Part shown: positions 7,804 to 16,328 of the stretch, in pieces | Position numbering within the stretch: position 1 is the stretch's first letter | Layout of the letters: every line of letters starts with the position of its first letter | Assembly (NCBI GenBank): GCA_002254825.2 | Contig: NJEL02000002.1 | Span: forward strand, 1-35,312 | Direction of reading: 5' to 3' | Length of the DNA stretch: 35,312 nucleotides | DNA from: Methanosarcinales archaeon ex4572_44 | GTDB lineage: Archaea > Halobacteriota > Methanosarcinia > Methanosarcinales > EX4572-44 | Notes under the pieces: model-generated | Told to the model about the DNA's origin: nothing | Seen by the model: the letters and a program-made list of their open reading frames with translations, nothing else | The model's database searches: none | Program-made: the position numbers and the translations under genes

Positions 7804-8166
7804 ATGATAGCAAGTAAACAGTCTGGAAAACAGAGAAAAGCACGTTTTACAGCACCACTTCACCAGAGGAACAGATTGATGAGTGCAATGATCTCAAGGG
7901 ATCTCAGGGAGAAACATGGGAGAAAGAGCCTTCCTGTCCGATTGGACGATACTGTCCGGGTGATGCGTGGGAATTATGCAGGTACTGAGGGAAAGGTTGT
8001 GGCAGTGAATCGCAAGAAGTATACTATTGCAGTTGAAGGTGTGGTATCTGTAAAGGCCGATGGAACAGAAGTTGCGCGTCCCATTCACCCATCCAATGTG
8101 ATGATCACCAAACTGAATCTTGAGGACGGAGAGCGAAAAGAGATACTTGAGAGGAGTGGAAGATGA
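7804..8166 (+). CDS. rpl24: Large ribosomal subunit protein uL24
   Basis: 120 residues with the KOW motif in the middle (VRLDDTVRVMRGNYAGTEGK, about residues 45-64). The N-terminus KQSGKQRKARFTAPLHQR is the archaeal/eukaryotic L26-like extension. Start chosen at ATG 7804; the TTG directly in front of it is an alternative. GAGGGAT at 7792-7798 is the binding site. Ends in an ATGA overlap with S4e. Confidence 0.95.
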   Translation: MIASKQSGKQRKARFTAPLHQRNRLMSAMISRDLREKHGRKSLPVRLDDTVRVMRGNYAGTEGKVVAVNRKKYTIAVEGVVSVKADGTEVARPIHPSNVMITKLNLEDGERKEILERSGR

Positions 8167-8870
8167 GCAGACACCAGAAGAGAGTGGCAGCACCAAAGAG
8201 CTGGCCAATACCGAGAAAGACCAAGGTTTGGGTAGTCAAGTCGAATCCAGGACCGCACAGTGAAGTTAAGAGCATACCACTTGGGGTGATTATACGAGAC
8301 ATGCTCGGTCTTGCAAAAACGCTTCGAGAGGTAAAGAAGATCTTGCATGATGGAAGCGTCCTTGTTGATGGCGGTGTGCGCAGGGACTACAAGTTCCCGG
8401 TAGGACTCTTCGATGTCATAGCGATTCCGAAGATGGATAAGTATTACAGAATGCTTCTGGATCGACGAGGGCGGCTGGAGCTTCGAAGCCTTGAAGGCTC
8501 GGATACAAAAAAACTGTGCAAAGTTGTGAACAAGACCGTGTTGCCAGGCGGAAGGGTCCAGTTGAACCTGCACGATGGAACCAATCTGCTTGCAACGAAC
8601 GAGTACGGGACAGGAGACTCTTTGATCCTGTCACTACCAAGTAAGGAGATATTCAAACACCTCGAGTTCACAGAAGGGAACACTGCCATGATCATAGGTG
8701 GCAAGCACTCTGGAGAGATTGGTACGATTGCTGGAAAGCGTGTTGTGCACGGCTCAGCCTCTAACATGGTAACAGTTACGATTGGTGAACGAGAGGTTGA
8801 AACACTTGAGAGATACGTTTATGTGATAGGCGAGGATAAGCCAGAGATAATGATCGGGAGTTCACTATGA
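8163..8870 (+). CDS. rps4e: Small ribosomal subunit protein eS4
   Basis: 235-residue protein found only in archaea and eukaryotes. Order of parts: basic N-terminus (HQKRVAAPKSWPIPRKTKVW), an S4-type RNA-binding segment (LGLAKTLREVKKILHDGSVLVDG, about 43-65), the central S4e domain, and a KOW motif near the end (MIIGGKHSGEIGTIAGKRVV, about 175-195). ATG overlaps the L24 stop and the stop overlaps the L5 start, each by 4 nt. Confidence 0.97.
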   Translation: MSRHQKRVAAPKSWPIPRKTKVWVVKSNPGPHSEVKSIPLGVIIRDMLGLAKTLREVKKILHDGSVLVDGGVRRDYKFPVGLFDVIAIPKMDKYYRMLLDRRGRLELRSLEGSDTKKLCKVVNKTVLPGGRVQLNLHDGTNLLATNEYGTGDSLILSLPSKEIFKHLEFTEGNTAMIIGGKHSGEIGTIAGKRVVHGSASNMVTVTIGEREVETLERYVYVIGEDKPEIMIGSSL

Positions 8871-9376
8871 ATAACCCTATGCTGAGACCACGGATTGACA
8901 AAGTCACCGTCCACATCGGTGTGGGCGAGAGCGGTGAGCGGCTGGCAAGTGCAGAGAAGATCATGAGCGGCATAACCAGTGGTACACCTGTGCGAACCCA
9001 TGCAAAGAAGACACTGCCAGGATTTGGCATTAAAAAGAGAGAACCTATAGGTTGTAAAACAACGCTCAGGGGAAAAACCGCAGAAGAATTCCTCAAAACA
9101 TGCCTCAAAATAAACGAGAACAGGCTTGCAGTAGACCAGTTTGACGATAATGGAAACTTTGCCTTCGGTATCGAAGAGCACACCGATTTCCCAGGGATGA
9201 AGTACGACCCCAATATCGGTATCTTCGGCATGGACGTGATCGTAGCGGTCAAAAGGCCAGGTTATCGGGTCAAGCGAAGACGTGTGCAGAGATCAAAAGT
9301 ACCAACAAGGCATAAGCTCACACCAGAGGACTCCATCGCCCATATAAGAGAAGAGTTCAAGGTCGAGGTGATATAG
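8867..9376 (+). CDS. rpl5: Large ribosomal subunit protein uL5
   Basis: 169-residue 5S rRNA-binding protein of the central protuberance. The start MNNPMLRPRIDKVTVHIGVGES and GFGIKKREPIGCKTTLRG are typical; EHTDFPGMKYDPNIGIFGMDV (about 105-125) is the conserved core, and GYRVKRRRVQRSKVP follows. It ends with TAG at 9374. Because S14 follows in the same frame immediately behind this stop, a fusion by amber readthrough could be imagined, but TAG ends several other genes here, so I read it as a true stop. Confidence 0.97.
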   Translation: MNNPMLRPRIDKVTVHIGVGESGERLASAEKIMSGITSGTPVRTHAKKTLPGFGIKKREPIGCKTTLRGKTAEEFLKTCLKINENRLAVDQFDDNGNFAFGIEEHTDFPGMKYDPNIGIFGMDVIVAVKRPGYRVKRRRVQRSKVPTRHKLTPEDSIAHIREEFKVEVI

Positions 9377-9523
9377 ATTAGCGATAAGAAATTCGGGCGT
9401 GGCGCCAATCAATGTCGGCGCTGTGGTCGCAAACAGGGGCTTATTAGACGATATAACCTGTATCTCTGTAGACAATGCTTCAGAGAGATAGCAAGCGAGA
9501 TAGGTTTTGAAAAATACAGATGA
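9377..9523 (+). CDS. rps14: Small ribosomal subunit protein uS14, apparent ATT start
   Basis: 48-residue zinc-ribbon S14 of the archaeal type. Translating directly after the L5 stop gives (M)SDKKFGRGANQCRRCGR, then LYLCRQCFREIA, ending GFEKYR. The two CxxC pairs (CRRC at residues 13-16 and CRQC at 31-34) bind zinc. The family usually has about 50 residues with KKFGKGxNxCRRCG near the start, so nothing is missing. The frame contains no ATG, GTG or TTG between the L5 stop and its own stop. The first codon, ATT, stands 5 nt behind a strong GAGGTGA (9365-9371), so ATT is the likely start. The gene would be missed by callers that require canonical starts. Confidence 0.92.
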   Translation: MSDKKFGRGANQCRRCGRKQGLIRRYNLYLCRQCFREIASEIGFEKYR

Positions 9524-9538
9524 GGTGACGTTTTATAG

Positions 9539-9928
9539 ATGTTGTTGGATCCAGTGGCAGATGCACTCTCAGCCATCAAGAATGCTGAACATGCGTCCAA
9601 AAAGGTATGCACCATCAAACCAGCATCAAAGCTGATTGGAAGAATGTTAAAGGTCATGCAGGATGCAGGGTATCTCGGAGAGTTTGAGCTCTTGGACGAT
9701 GGAAAGGCAGGTATCTTCACGGTGGAGTTGAAAGGGCAGATCAACCGATGTGGCGTGATAAAACCCAGACACGACGTGAAACACAGGGAATTTGAAGATT
9801 GGGAGAAACGATACCTTCCTGCAAGAAAATTTGGAGCACTCATACTTACAACGCCAGAGGGTGTGATGTCCCACCGCGAAGCGATAGAAAAAGGCATTGG
9901 AGGGCAACTACTCGCATACGTGTACTGA
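9539..9928 (+). CDS. rps8: Small ribosomal subunit protein uS8
   Basis: 129 residues that bind the central domain of 16S rRNA. Start MLLDPVADALSAIKNAEHASKK-like, a strong match to the archaeal family; the end has ARKFGALILTTPEGVMSHREA. GAGGTGA at 9523-9529 precedes ATG 9539 by 9 nt and overlaps the S14 stop. Confidence 0.96.
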   Translation: MLLDPVADALSAIKNAEHASKKVCTIKPASKLIGRMLKVMQDAGYLGEFELLDDGKAGIFTVELKGQINRCGVIKPRHDVKHREFEDWEKRYLPARKFGALILTTPEGVMSHREAIEKGIGGQLLAYVY

Positions 9929-9947
9929 AGAGAGAGGCGATTAATAG

Positions 9948-10475
9948 ATGGAGATCAAAGCGATAGAGATCAGCATCCCTGAAAATATAACCGCAGAGGT
10001 CGGAGAGAGAACGATCACCGTCACAGGTGAAAAAGGAAGTATAGAGCGAGAGTTGTGGTATCCAGGCGTGAGTATAAGGATGAAAGATTCGAAAATAATA
10101 GTAAAAGCAGAGAAAATACGCAAAAGACAGGCTGCAATGGTCGGAACACTGGCATCCCACATCCAAAACATGATACAGGGTGTAAGCGAGGGTTACACAT
10201 ACAGGATGAAGATGGTCTTTGCACACTTCCCGATACAGTTGAGGGTTGAAGGCGATCATCTCTCCATAGCAAACTTTCTCGGAGAAAAAAAACCACGCAG
10301 CGCACGAATACACAGCGGAGTCGACGTGAAGGTTGCGGGTGATCTAATCACAGTCACAGGTATCAACAAAGAAGACGTTGGTCAGACAGCGGCAAACATC
10401 GAGCAGGCCACCAGGATAAAAGGCTTTGATCCAAGGGTCTTCCAGGACGGGATATACTTAATAGCAAAGGCATGA
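9948..10475 (+). CDS. rpl6: Large ribosomal subunit protein uL6
   Basis: 175 residues with the two tandem L6 repeats. The first has SIPENITAEVGERTITVTGEKG (about 9-30); the second has the segment HSGVDVKVAGDLITVTGINKED (about 122-143) and QTAANIEQATRIKGFDPRVF. It lies close to the sarcin-ricin loop and the factor-binding region. The ATG at 9948 follows GAGAGAGGCGATTA after the S8 stop. Confidence 0.96.
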   Translation: MEIKAIEISIPENITAEVGERTITVTGEKGSIERELWYPGVSIRMKDSKIIVKAEKIRKRQAAMVGTLASHIQNMIQGVSEGYTYRMKMVFAHFPIQLRVEGDHLSIANFLGEKKPRSARIHSGVDVKVAGDLITVTGINKEDVGQTAANIEQATRIKGFDPRVFQDGIYLIAKA

Positions 10476-10488
10476 GAGGTGAAAAGGG

Positions 10489-10881
10489 ATGGATAGACTG
10501 CTCAGGGTACGAAAAAAGCAGAAGGCAAAAAAGCCAGAATTCAAACGGGCAGACGCCCACAAAAAGAAGAGACTTGATGATAATTGGAGAAAACCACGCG
10601 GGTTGCATAACAAGTCCAGAAAACACATCAAGGGCAAGGCTAAAGTGGCACACCCAGGATACGGAAGCCCTGCCAGTGTACGCGGAATGCATCCATCAGG
10701 TTTCAGGGAAATCCTGATCCACACGCCGCAAGAGCTTGAGGGCGTTGATGCCTCAACCACTGCTGTTCGGATCGGCGGTGGCGTCGGCTGGAAGAAGAGA
10801 ACGGTGATAGAAGAGCGCGCCCAAGAACTTGGGATCAAGGTTTTGAACGCCAAGACGAGCAAGGTTGGTGAAGAAGCATGA
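10489..10881 (+). CDS. rpl32e: Large ribosomal subunit protein eL32
   Basis: 130-residue archaeal/eukaryotic protein. The core signature FKRADAHKKKRLDDNWRKPRG (about 19-39) continues into the NKSRKHIKGKAKVAHPGYGSP block. The C-terminal end has IEERAQELGIKVLNAKTSK. ATG 10489 follows AGAGGTGAAAAGGG at about 10475-10488 after the L6 stop. The stop overlaps the L19e ATG. Confidence 0.96.
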   Translation: MDRLLRVRKKQKAKKPEFKRADAHKKKRLDDNWRKPRGLHNKSRKHIKGKAKVAHPGYGSPASVRGMHPSGFREILIHTPQELEGVDASTTAVRIGGGVGWKKRTVIEERAQELGIKVLNAKTSKVGEEA

Positions 10882-11324
10882 CAGACCTATCAAACCAACG
10901 AAGGCTTGCAGCCAAGATCCTGAAAGTTGGGCTTGGAAGGGTCTGGATCGACAATGAAGCATCTGAAGATATTGCAGCAGCGATCACCCGCAAAGACGTC
11001 AGGAACTTGATCGATGAAGGAAAGATCAAGAAAAGACAGATTAAAGGTGTGAGCCGTGGGCGTGCACGCTTGCGAGATGTAAAGAGAGCCTATGGGCATC
11101 AGCGGGGGCATGGAACCCGCAAGGGTGCGAAAGGCGCACGCCATCCACGAAAGCGAGATTGGATAAAGAAGATACGTGCCCAGAGGCGAAGGCTCAGAGA
11201 GCTTCGAAGCGAAGGTACAATCGACGCCTCAACGCATCATAGACTCTATCGAAAGGCAAAGGGTGGAGAGTATCGTAGCGTGGCTCACCTTGAAGCACAC
11301 ATAGAACTATCAAAGGAGCAGTGA
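10878..11324 (+). CDS. rpl19e: Large ribosomal subunit protein eL19
   Basis: 148 residues, very basic and helical. MTDLSNQRRLAAKILKVGLGRVWID marks the N-terminal domain. The long linker helix GHGTRKGAKGARHPRKRDW (about 76-94) is the family signature. It binds 23S rRNA and in archaea/eukaryotes forms a bridge to the small subunit. The start overlaps the L32e stop by 4 nt. Confidence 0.96.
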   Translation: MTDLSNQRRLAAKILKVGLGRVWIDNEASEDIAAAITRKDVRNLIDEGKIKKRQIKGVSRGRARLRDVKRAYGHQRGHGTRKGAKGARHPRKRDWIKKIRAQRRRLRELRSEGTIDASTHHRLYRKAKGGEYRSVAHLEAHIELSKEQ

Positions 11325-11330
11325 ATCAAA

Positions 11331-11852
11331 GTGGCAAGAGGACCAGGGTACAAGGTGGCTTTCAGAAGACGTAGAGAAGGTCGTACCAATTATCATAGCA
11401 GAAGAAAACTGATAATATCAGGAAAACCACGACTCGTCATCAGGAAAAGCCTGAAACACACACAGATACAACTTGTGACTGCAGAACAGGGTGGCGACAA
11501 GACGCATGTCAGCGCAATATCCACAGAGCTTAAAAAATATGGCTACACGTGCAGTACATCAAATACCAGTGCAGCATACCTAACAGGTCTGTTGATGGGA
11601 TATCGTATGCTCGATTCTGGATTGGGCTCGGCAATTCTCGATATCGGGTTGCACCCCGCAATAAAAGGCTCCAGGGTCTATGCCGCGGTCAAAGGTGCCA
11701 GGGACGCTGGTGTCGACATCCCCTGCGATGAAAGGGTCTTTCCCAGCGATGAAAGAATACATGGTCAGGCGGCAGCAGAATACAATGGTAACGAGATCCC
11801 AGCTCAGTTTGAAGCTGCTGTCGAGAATATAAATAATCTCTACGAGGAATGA
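11331..11852 (+). CDS. rpl18: Large ribosomal subunit protein uL18
   Basis: 173 residues, a 5S rRNA-binding protein of the central protuberance. Begins MARGPGYKVAFRRRREGRTNYHSRRK with a GTG start at 11331, behind AAAGGAGCAGTGA. ILDIGLHPAIKGSRVYAAVKGARDAGVDIPC (about 101-131) is the conserved core. The archaeal version is longer than the bacterial one because of its N- and C-terminal parts; the end FEAAVENINNLYEE is typical. Confidence 0.96.
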   Translation: MARGPGYKVAFRRRREGRTNYHSRRKLIISGKPRLVIRKSLKHTQIQLVTAEQGGDKTHVSAISTELKKYGYTCSTSNTSAAYLTGLLMGYRMLDSGLGSAILDIGLHPAIKGSRVYAAVKGARDAGVDIPCDERVFPSDERIHGQAAAEYNGNEIPAQFEAAVENINNLYEE

Positions 11853-11856
11853 TTAT

Positions 11857-12516
11857 ATGAGGGGCAAAAAAAGGGACGATGGTCGCCGTAAACGTGAACC
11901 AAGAACTGTAAATGTGGTTGAATGGATGCCTAAGACGCGCCTTGGCCAACTTGTTAAGGATGGTCAGATCACAACGATGGATGAAGCCCTCAGGTCAGGT
12001 TTTGTGATCCGTGAAGCTGAGATCGTGGACGTACTATTACCCGATCTCAGGGAAGAAGTGATAGATATAAACATGGTCCAGCGGATGACAGACTCTGGTA
12101 GGAGAGTGAAGTTCAGGGCAACTGTGATCGTTGGAAATGGGGATGGATTCATAGGCATCGGTCAGGGCAAGGACGCGCAAGTTGGACCTGCCATAAGAAA
12201 GGCAGTTAACGCTGGAAAGCGAGGAATACTACACGTCAGGCGTGGTTGTGGTTCATGGGAGTGCGGGTGCGGCGAAGCCCACACCGTGCCCTTCGAGGTA
12301 CAGGGCAAGTCTGGAAGCGTTGTCGTCGTACTGAAGCCTGCTCCAAAAGGACTTGGTCTCGTGGCTGGCGAGACCGCGAGGAAGGTTATGGAGATTGCAG
12401 GGATAAAAGACGTGTGGACATACTCAGAGGGCAGAACCCGGACCACGTTGAACTTTGCCAAGGCAACCTACGATGCATTACAACAGACGCTCACAACAAG
12501 AGTAGTAGAGGTGTGA
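11857..12516 (+). CDS. rps5: Small ribosomal subunit protein uS5
   Basis: 219 residues. The double-stranded RNA-binding domain (about 55-115) has the segment VKFRATVIVGNGDGFIGIGQGK; the C-terminal domain has the APKGLGLVAGETARKVMEIAGIKDVW block (about 160-185). Two closely spaced Cys in GCGSWECGCGEA (about 130-141) are usual in archaeal S5. It lies at the mRNA entry site. ATG 11857 is 4 nt after the L18 stop, behind TACGAGGAATGA. Confidence 0.96.
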   Translation: MRGKKRDDGRRKREPRTVNVVEWMPKTRLGQLVKDGQITTMDEALRSGFVIREAEIVDVLLPDLREEVIDINMVQRMTDSGRRVKFRATVIVGNGDGFIGIGQGKDAQVGPAIRKAVNAGKRGILHVRRGCGSWECGCGEAHTVPFEVQGKSGSVVVVLKPAPKGLGLVAGETARKVMEIAGIKDVWTYSEGRTRTTLNFAKATYDALQQTLTTRVVEV

Positions 12517-12524
12517 AAAGTCTC

Positions 12525-12986
12525 ATGTATGCTGCGATCAGGCTTCGTGGGGGTGTGAACGCTCGCTCCGAGATCAATGAAACTCTCAGGTTGTTGCGCT
12601 TGAACCGTGTCAACCATTGCGTGGTGGTGGATGAAAATCCTCATTATAAAGGGATGCTCCAGAAAGTGGCGGGGTATATAGCATGGGGTGAGGTCTCAAA
12701 CGAGTCTCTCTCACTTCTCTTAAAGCATAGGGGCGAACTCGCTCGCGGGGTGAGGGTAACCGATGAGTACATCGAGGGCAACACAGATCATGGCTCGATA
12801 GATGAGTTCTCCCGCGCGGTCTTGCAGGGTGACGCACGTCTTAGAGATGTTCCTGGCTTAAGTCCTGTTTTCAGGCTGCACCCCCCAAGAAAAGGGCATC
12901 GGGGAATCAAGAAGAGTTACCGTGAAGGGGGAGTACTGGGTTACCACGGAGACGAGATAGCGACACTGATAAAAAAGATGAGATAA
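12525..12986 (+). CDS. rpl30: Large ribosomal subunit protein uL30
   Basis: 153 residues, the long archaeal L30/L7-like form. The start is set at ATG 12525 (MYAAIRLRGGVNARSEI) because archaeal L30 begins at this motif; GTG 12513, overlapping the S5 end, is an alternative adding four residues. LRLNRVNHCVVVDENPHYKGML is the conserved core, and the end GHRGIKKSYREGGVLGYHGD is typical. Confidence 0.95.
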   Translation: MYAAIRLRGGVNARSEINETLRLLRLNRVNHCVVVDENPHYKGMLQKVAGYIAWGEVSNESLSLLLKHRGELARGVRVTDEYIEGNTDHGSIDEFSRAVLQGDARLRDVPGLSPVFRLHPPRKGHRGIKKSYREGGVLGYHGDEIATLIKKMR

Positions 12987-13010
12987 TAATATATATTTTG
13001 GTGGTTATGT

Positions 13011-13436
13011 ATGGGCAAGGAAAAAGCTAAGAAATATCGGGGATCTCGCACTTGCGGCGGCGGCACCCACAAGAACCGACGAGGTGCAGGCAGCCGAGGC
13101 GGACGCGGGAATGCTGGTGTATACAAACACCATGCAATGAGAACATCAAAAATGGGACTGAAACAGGGCAAACACGGGTTCACATGTCACGCAGCAACAC
13201 GAATAAAAACGATCGTGAACGTTAGTGAACTCGATGAGATCATTGAAGAACTCGTATCGGATGGAATAGCACGAAAGGAAGATGACTCCTATCATCTGAG
13301 CCTCGCAGACCTGGGAATCGATAAGGTGCTCGGCACAGGCAGAGTCACAAAAAGAATGATGATCCAGGCAGAAGAAGCCAGTCCCAGAGCAAAATCCAAG
13401 ATCGAGAGCGTCGGTGGATCTATAACAACAAAATAA
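13011..13436 (+). CDS. rpl15: Large ribosomal subunit protein uL15
   Basis: 141 residues, archaeal L15/L27A-type. The N-terminal half is rich in Gly and Arg (SRTCGGGTHKNRRGAGSRGG), a rRNA-threading segment; KQGKHGFTCH precedes a small globular domain with LADLGIDKVLGTGRV. ATG 13011 follows a 24-nt spacer containing GGTGGTTAT. Last ribosomal gene before secY, as in most archaea. Confidence 0.95.
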   Translation: MGKEKAKKYRGSRTCGGGTHKNRRGAGSRGGRGNAGVYKHHAMRTSKMGLKQGKHGFTCHAATRIKTIVNVSELDEIIEELVSDGIARKEDDSYHLSLADLGIDKVLGTGRVTKRMMIQAEEASPRAKSKIESVGGSITTK

Positions 13437-13472
13437 AAAAACAACCGCTAAACCCAACGGAGAACGGCCAAG

Positions 13473-14942
13473 ATGAGCATATTCGAAGCCCTTTCACCAG
13501 TACTATTACGACTGCCTTCGGTCTCACGTCCAGAAGGGCACCTCCCATTCAAAACACGGATGATGTGGACAATCGGAATACTTATACTATACTTTGCACT
13601 TTCAAACGTTCCACTCTTCGGACTCTCAGCAGAGTCGATCGATCTTTTCGAAATGTACCGTGCATTCTTTGCAGGAGCTTCAGGCTCGATCCTACTCCTC
13701 GGAATAGGTCCAATCGTTACCGCATCAATCGTTTTACAACTACTTGTTGGTGCAAACGTAATCAGGATGGATCTCTCCGATCCACATCAACAGGCACTCT
13801 TCCAGGGTGCTCAGAAGTTACTCGTCTTCGTGATGATCACACTTGAAACGCTCCCACAACTATTCGGCGGTTTCATAAAACCTGATGAAGCAATAGCAGC
13901 CACGCTCGGCGTCGGCATAAACATCGTAGTGCTGATACTATTCATCCAGATATTCATCGGCGGAGTACTGATCCTATTTATGGATGAAATAGTCTCAAAA
14001 TGGGGGATAGGATCAGGCGTAGGACTCTTTATAATCGCAGGCGTCTCACAACAGATCATCACAGGCGTCTTCAACTGGAAACTCAACAAAGGAACAGGAA
14101 TCCCGATCGGACTGATACCAAAATGGGTGTACCTCATACAAAACGAAGGAGTAGAGTACCTATTATCAAGCGATATGCTAATACAGGGCGGTATACTCGC
14201 ATTAGTCACCACAGTCGCGATTTTCCTGATGGTCGTCTACGTCGAGAGCACAAGAATCGAGATACCGCTCGCACATAGCGCTGTTAGAGGTGCTCGCGGC
14301 AGATTCCCTGTAAAACTGATCTATGCAAGCGTACTCCCGATGATCCTCGTACGAGCACTCCAGGCAAACATCCAGATGATAGGCACAGTCCTCTACAGCC
14401 GCGGCATAACCATCTTTGGCGAGTACAGCGGTAGCACGCCACTCAACGGAATAATGTACTACCTTGCACCACTACACAGCCCAAACGACTGGATTCCTTC
14501 TCTCGTGGATCAGCACTACACAAGCCTCGGAGCAGCAGTACCAGCAGGATGGCAGATATTCCTCCACGTAATAACAGACGCGGCATTTCTCATAGTCGGC
14601 GGAATAGTATTTGCCATCTTTTGGATTGAAACGACAGGCATGGATGCAAAGAGCGTGGCAGCAAAGATCGGAGGCTCAGGCATGCAGATACCAGGATTCA
14701 GGCGAAGCACAGGCAGCATCGAACGCGTAATGCAACGATATATCCCAGGGGTAACTGTCATCGGTGGTGCATTTATAGGTTTTCTAACGTTCTTAGCAAG
14801 CCTCCTTGGAACAATAGGAGGCGTCGGCGGAACAGGCCTGCTGCTCACAGTAAGCATCATGTATCGCCTCTATGAAGACATAGCATCAGAGCAAATGATG
14901 GAAATACACCCAATGCTTCGTGGATTCCTCGGAGGGAGCTAA
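13473..14942 (+). CDS. secY: Protein translocase subunit SecY (Sec61 alpha)
   Basis: 489-residue channel subunit of the SecYEG translocon in the cytoplasmic membrane. Ten membrane segments can be traced, starting with MMWTIGILILYFALSNVPLFG (the first, about residue 30). The plug region with MYRAFFAGASGSILLLGIGPIVTAS follows. The cytoplasmic loop ahead of TM7 reads HSAVRGARGRFPVKLIYASVLPMIL, and the C-terminal loop reads PGFRRSTGSIERVMQRYIPGV. It is 36 nt behind L15. The adenylate kinase gene that often follows in archaea is not here; a hairpin terminator follows instead. Confidence 0.97.
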   Translation: MSIFEALSPVLLRLPSVSRPEGHLPFKTRMMWTIGILILYFALSNVPLFGLSAESIDLFEMYRAFFAGASGSILLLGIGPIVTASIVLQLLVGANVIRMDLSDPHQQALFQGAQKLLVFVMITLETLPQLFGGFIKPDEAIAATLGVGINIVVLILFIQIFIGGVLILFMDEIVSKWGIGSGVGLFIIAGVSQQIITGVFNWKLNKGTGIPIGLIPKWVYLIQNEGVEYLLSSDMLIQGGILALVTTVAIFLMVVYVESTRIEIPLAHSAVRGARGRFPVKLIYASVLPMILVRALQANIQMIGTVLYSRGITIFGEYSGSTPLNGIMYYLAPLHSPNDWIPSLVDQHYTSLGAAVPAGWQIFLHVITDAAFLIVGGIVFAIFWIETTGMDAKSVAAKIGGSGMQIPGFRRSTGSIERVMQRYIPGVTVIGGAFIGFLTFLASLLGTIGGVGGTGLLLTVSIMYRLYEDIASEQMMEIHPMLRGFLGGS

Positions 14943-14973
14943 AAAATCGTAGAGAGCCACTCTCTACGATTTT
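14943..14973. terminator. Perfect 13-bp hairpin between convergent secY and the Agl23-like gene
   Basis: Left arm AAAATCGTAGAGA (14943-14955), 5-nt loop GCCAC, right arm TCTCTACGATTTT (14961-14973). It begins one base after the secY stop, and the right arm contains the TAG stop (14964-14966) of the opposite gene. A stem flanked by A and T runs on both sides fits a bidirectional terminator or mRNA 3'-end element. Confidence 0.65.
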
Positions 14974-16199
14974 GGGGGGTATTTGTAGAAGAGTGTTATG
15001 CCATATTCGTCTGGTGGGTTTTTCATCTCTCTCCATAGTATGTATTCTGGTGTTATGTCTTTTGTTTTGAACCAGTACCAATTCATTTTGGCGCTGTCAA
15101 GTCGCTGGTATTGGTTGCTCAGTTTGTTCTGTACTTTTGGCGCGTCTGTGTCGTGGACTACGATCAATGGCGCGTTCAGTTGTGAGTCAGTTTTTACTTT
15201 CCAGCGTATGTTTTCATAATGACGTAGGTACCAGAGGAATTGTGTTTCGATCGCGGTGTCGGTTACATGGATTTCCGTGTTATATCTGTCCCAGTGGTTC
15301 GCGACTTCATCGATTTTGTCCAGCATTTCTTGGAATTTTTGTGGTGGTTGTGCTGCCTGAATCAGTGGTTCTGCCGGGTCTGTGTAATTGTGGTAGTTGA
15401 GTTGGAGGCTTGAGAAGACAAGCAGTAGGGTGGTCGTGATGAAGATTGCTACGAGTATCTGTCTGGTTTGCGGGTTGTTATTCTGGTGTTTCTGTAGTGT
15501 CTCGTTCAGTGTGGTTGATGCGAGGAGGATCATAGGTAGGAGTATGTGTATTGTGAGCCATGGTACTTTCTCTCCGAGGTAGGAGTATGCTGCAAGGCTT
15601 GTTAGGGTCCAGTAGATTAGGAATATTCTGAATCGGGCTGGTTTCTCTGGTTTTTGGATTGCTCCGATTGCTGCGAAGATCACGATCGGTAGTTCGTACA
15701 GTAATAGGATTGGGATATAGAAGTATGGTGGCCCACTGACGCGTTCTGTGGTGTGCATCCTGTACCAGTGGGTTAAGGCTGATTCAAAGGATGTTGCAAA
15801 GCCATGTGGATTTGAGAAAAAATCTGTGTAGAAGAGTGCATATACTATTAAAAAGGATGCGAGTATCGTTATTGTTGCTTGGTGGTGTTTTTTGATAGAT
15901 CTCCATGGTTGCAGTGGTTTTTTTGATATAATGTCCAGCAGGCATATGAGTGCGAGGTAGGATGTAAAGATCGCTATGTAGATGTACGTGTTCTCCTTTG
16001 CTGATGCAGAAAGCCCAAAGAATATTCCCGCACCAGCTGCAAAGAAGAGATTTCTTTTATCGTTGTATTTCAGGATACAGATTATGGCTGCAAGCATGAA
16101 GAAGGCTACAAACATGTCGTTTCTGAAGAAACGAGAGTAATAAAGGAAGGATGGTGATATGGCAAGGAAGAAGGCTGCAATGATTGCACCGCGCCTCAA
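14964..16199 (-). pseudogene. Agl23-like membrane protein (TIGR03663 type), N-terminus missing
   Basis: 411 codons of a polytopic membrane protein. The start region RRGAIIAAFFLAISPSFLYYSRFFRNDMF is the signature segment of the Agl23/TIGR03663 family, a GT-C-like group linked to archaeal surface glycan flipping and transfer. AKENTYIYIAIF, several hydrophobic helices, and a soluble C-terminal domain from about residue 265 follow. In the family roughly 100-130 residues normally precede this segment, including the first membrane helix and an acidic catalytic-type loop. Here the frame is closed by a TAG at 16221-16223, and only about 130 nt separate it from the divergent GH15 gene. The best available start is a TTG at 16199 without a clear binding site. 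I therefore read it as 5'-truncated; it may be inactive or a remnant. Confidence 0.6.
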
Positions 16200-16297
16200 A
16201 GAGGGCGAGTGTGATGATCTCTATCTGTACACGGTACTTGGTCAGTGGTTGCATTATCTAACACCGTCTGCTCGTGTTATGGTGGTCATGTAGATGG

Positions 16298-16305
16298 TTA
16301 TATAT
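16298..16305 (+). promoter_or_regulatory. TATA box of the GH15 gene (leaderless arrangement)
   Basis: TTATATAT, 24-31 nt before the ATG at 16329. Transcription starting about 25 nt downstream would begin at or next to the start codon, so the mRNA is probably leaderless; accordingly no ribosome binding site is seen. Confidence 0.65.
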
Positions 16306-16328
16306 GTTGTTGTTAGAGTTATATCTGT

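Noticed and set aside
9374..9376. Amber codon between L5 and S14 read as pyrrolysine
   Set aside because: TAG also ends L3, TatD and other genes in the window, L5 has its normal length, and S14 has its own binding site; kept only as a remote alternative.
12246..12524. Long upstream extension of the L30 frame inside S5
   Set aside because: It overlaps S5 in another frame and the text is Arg/Trp-rich nonsense; the archaeal L30 family begins at the ATG at 12525.
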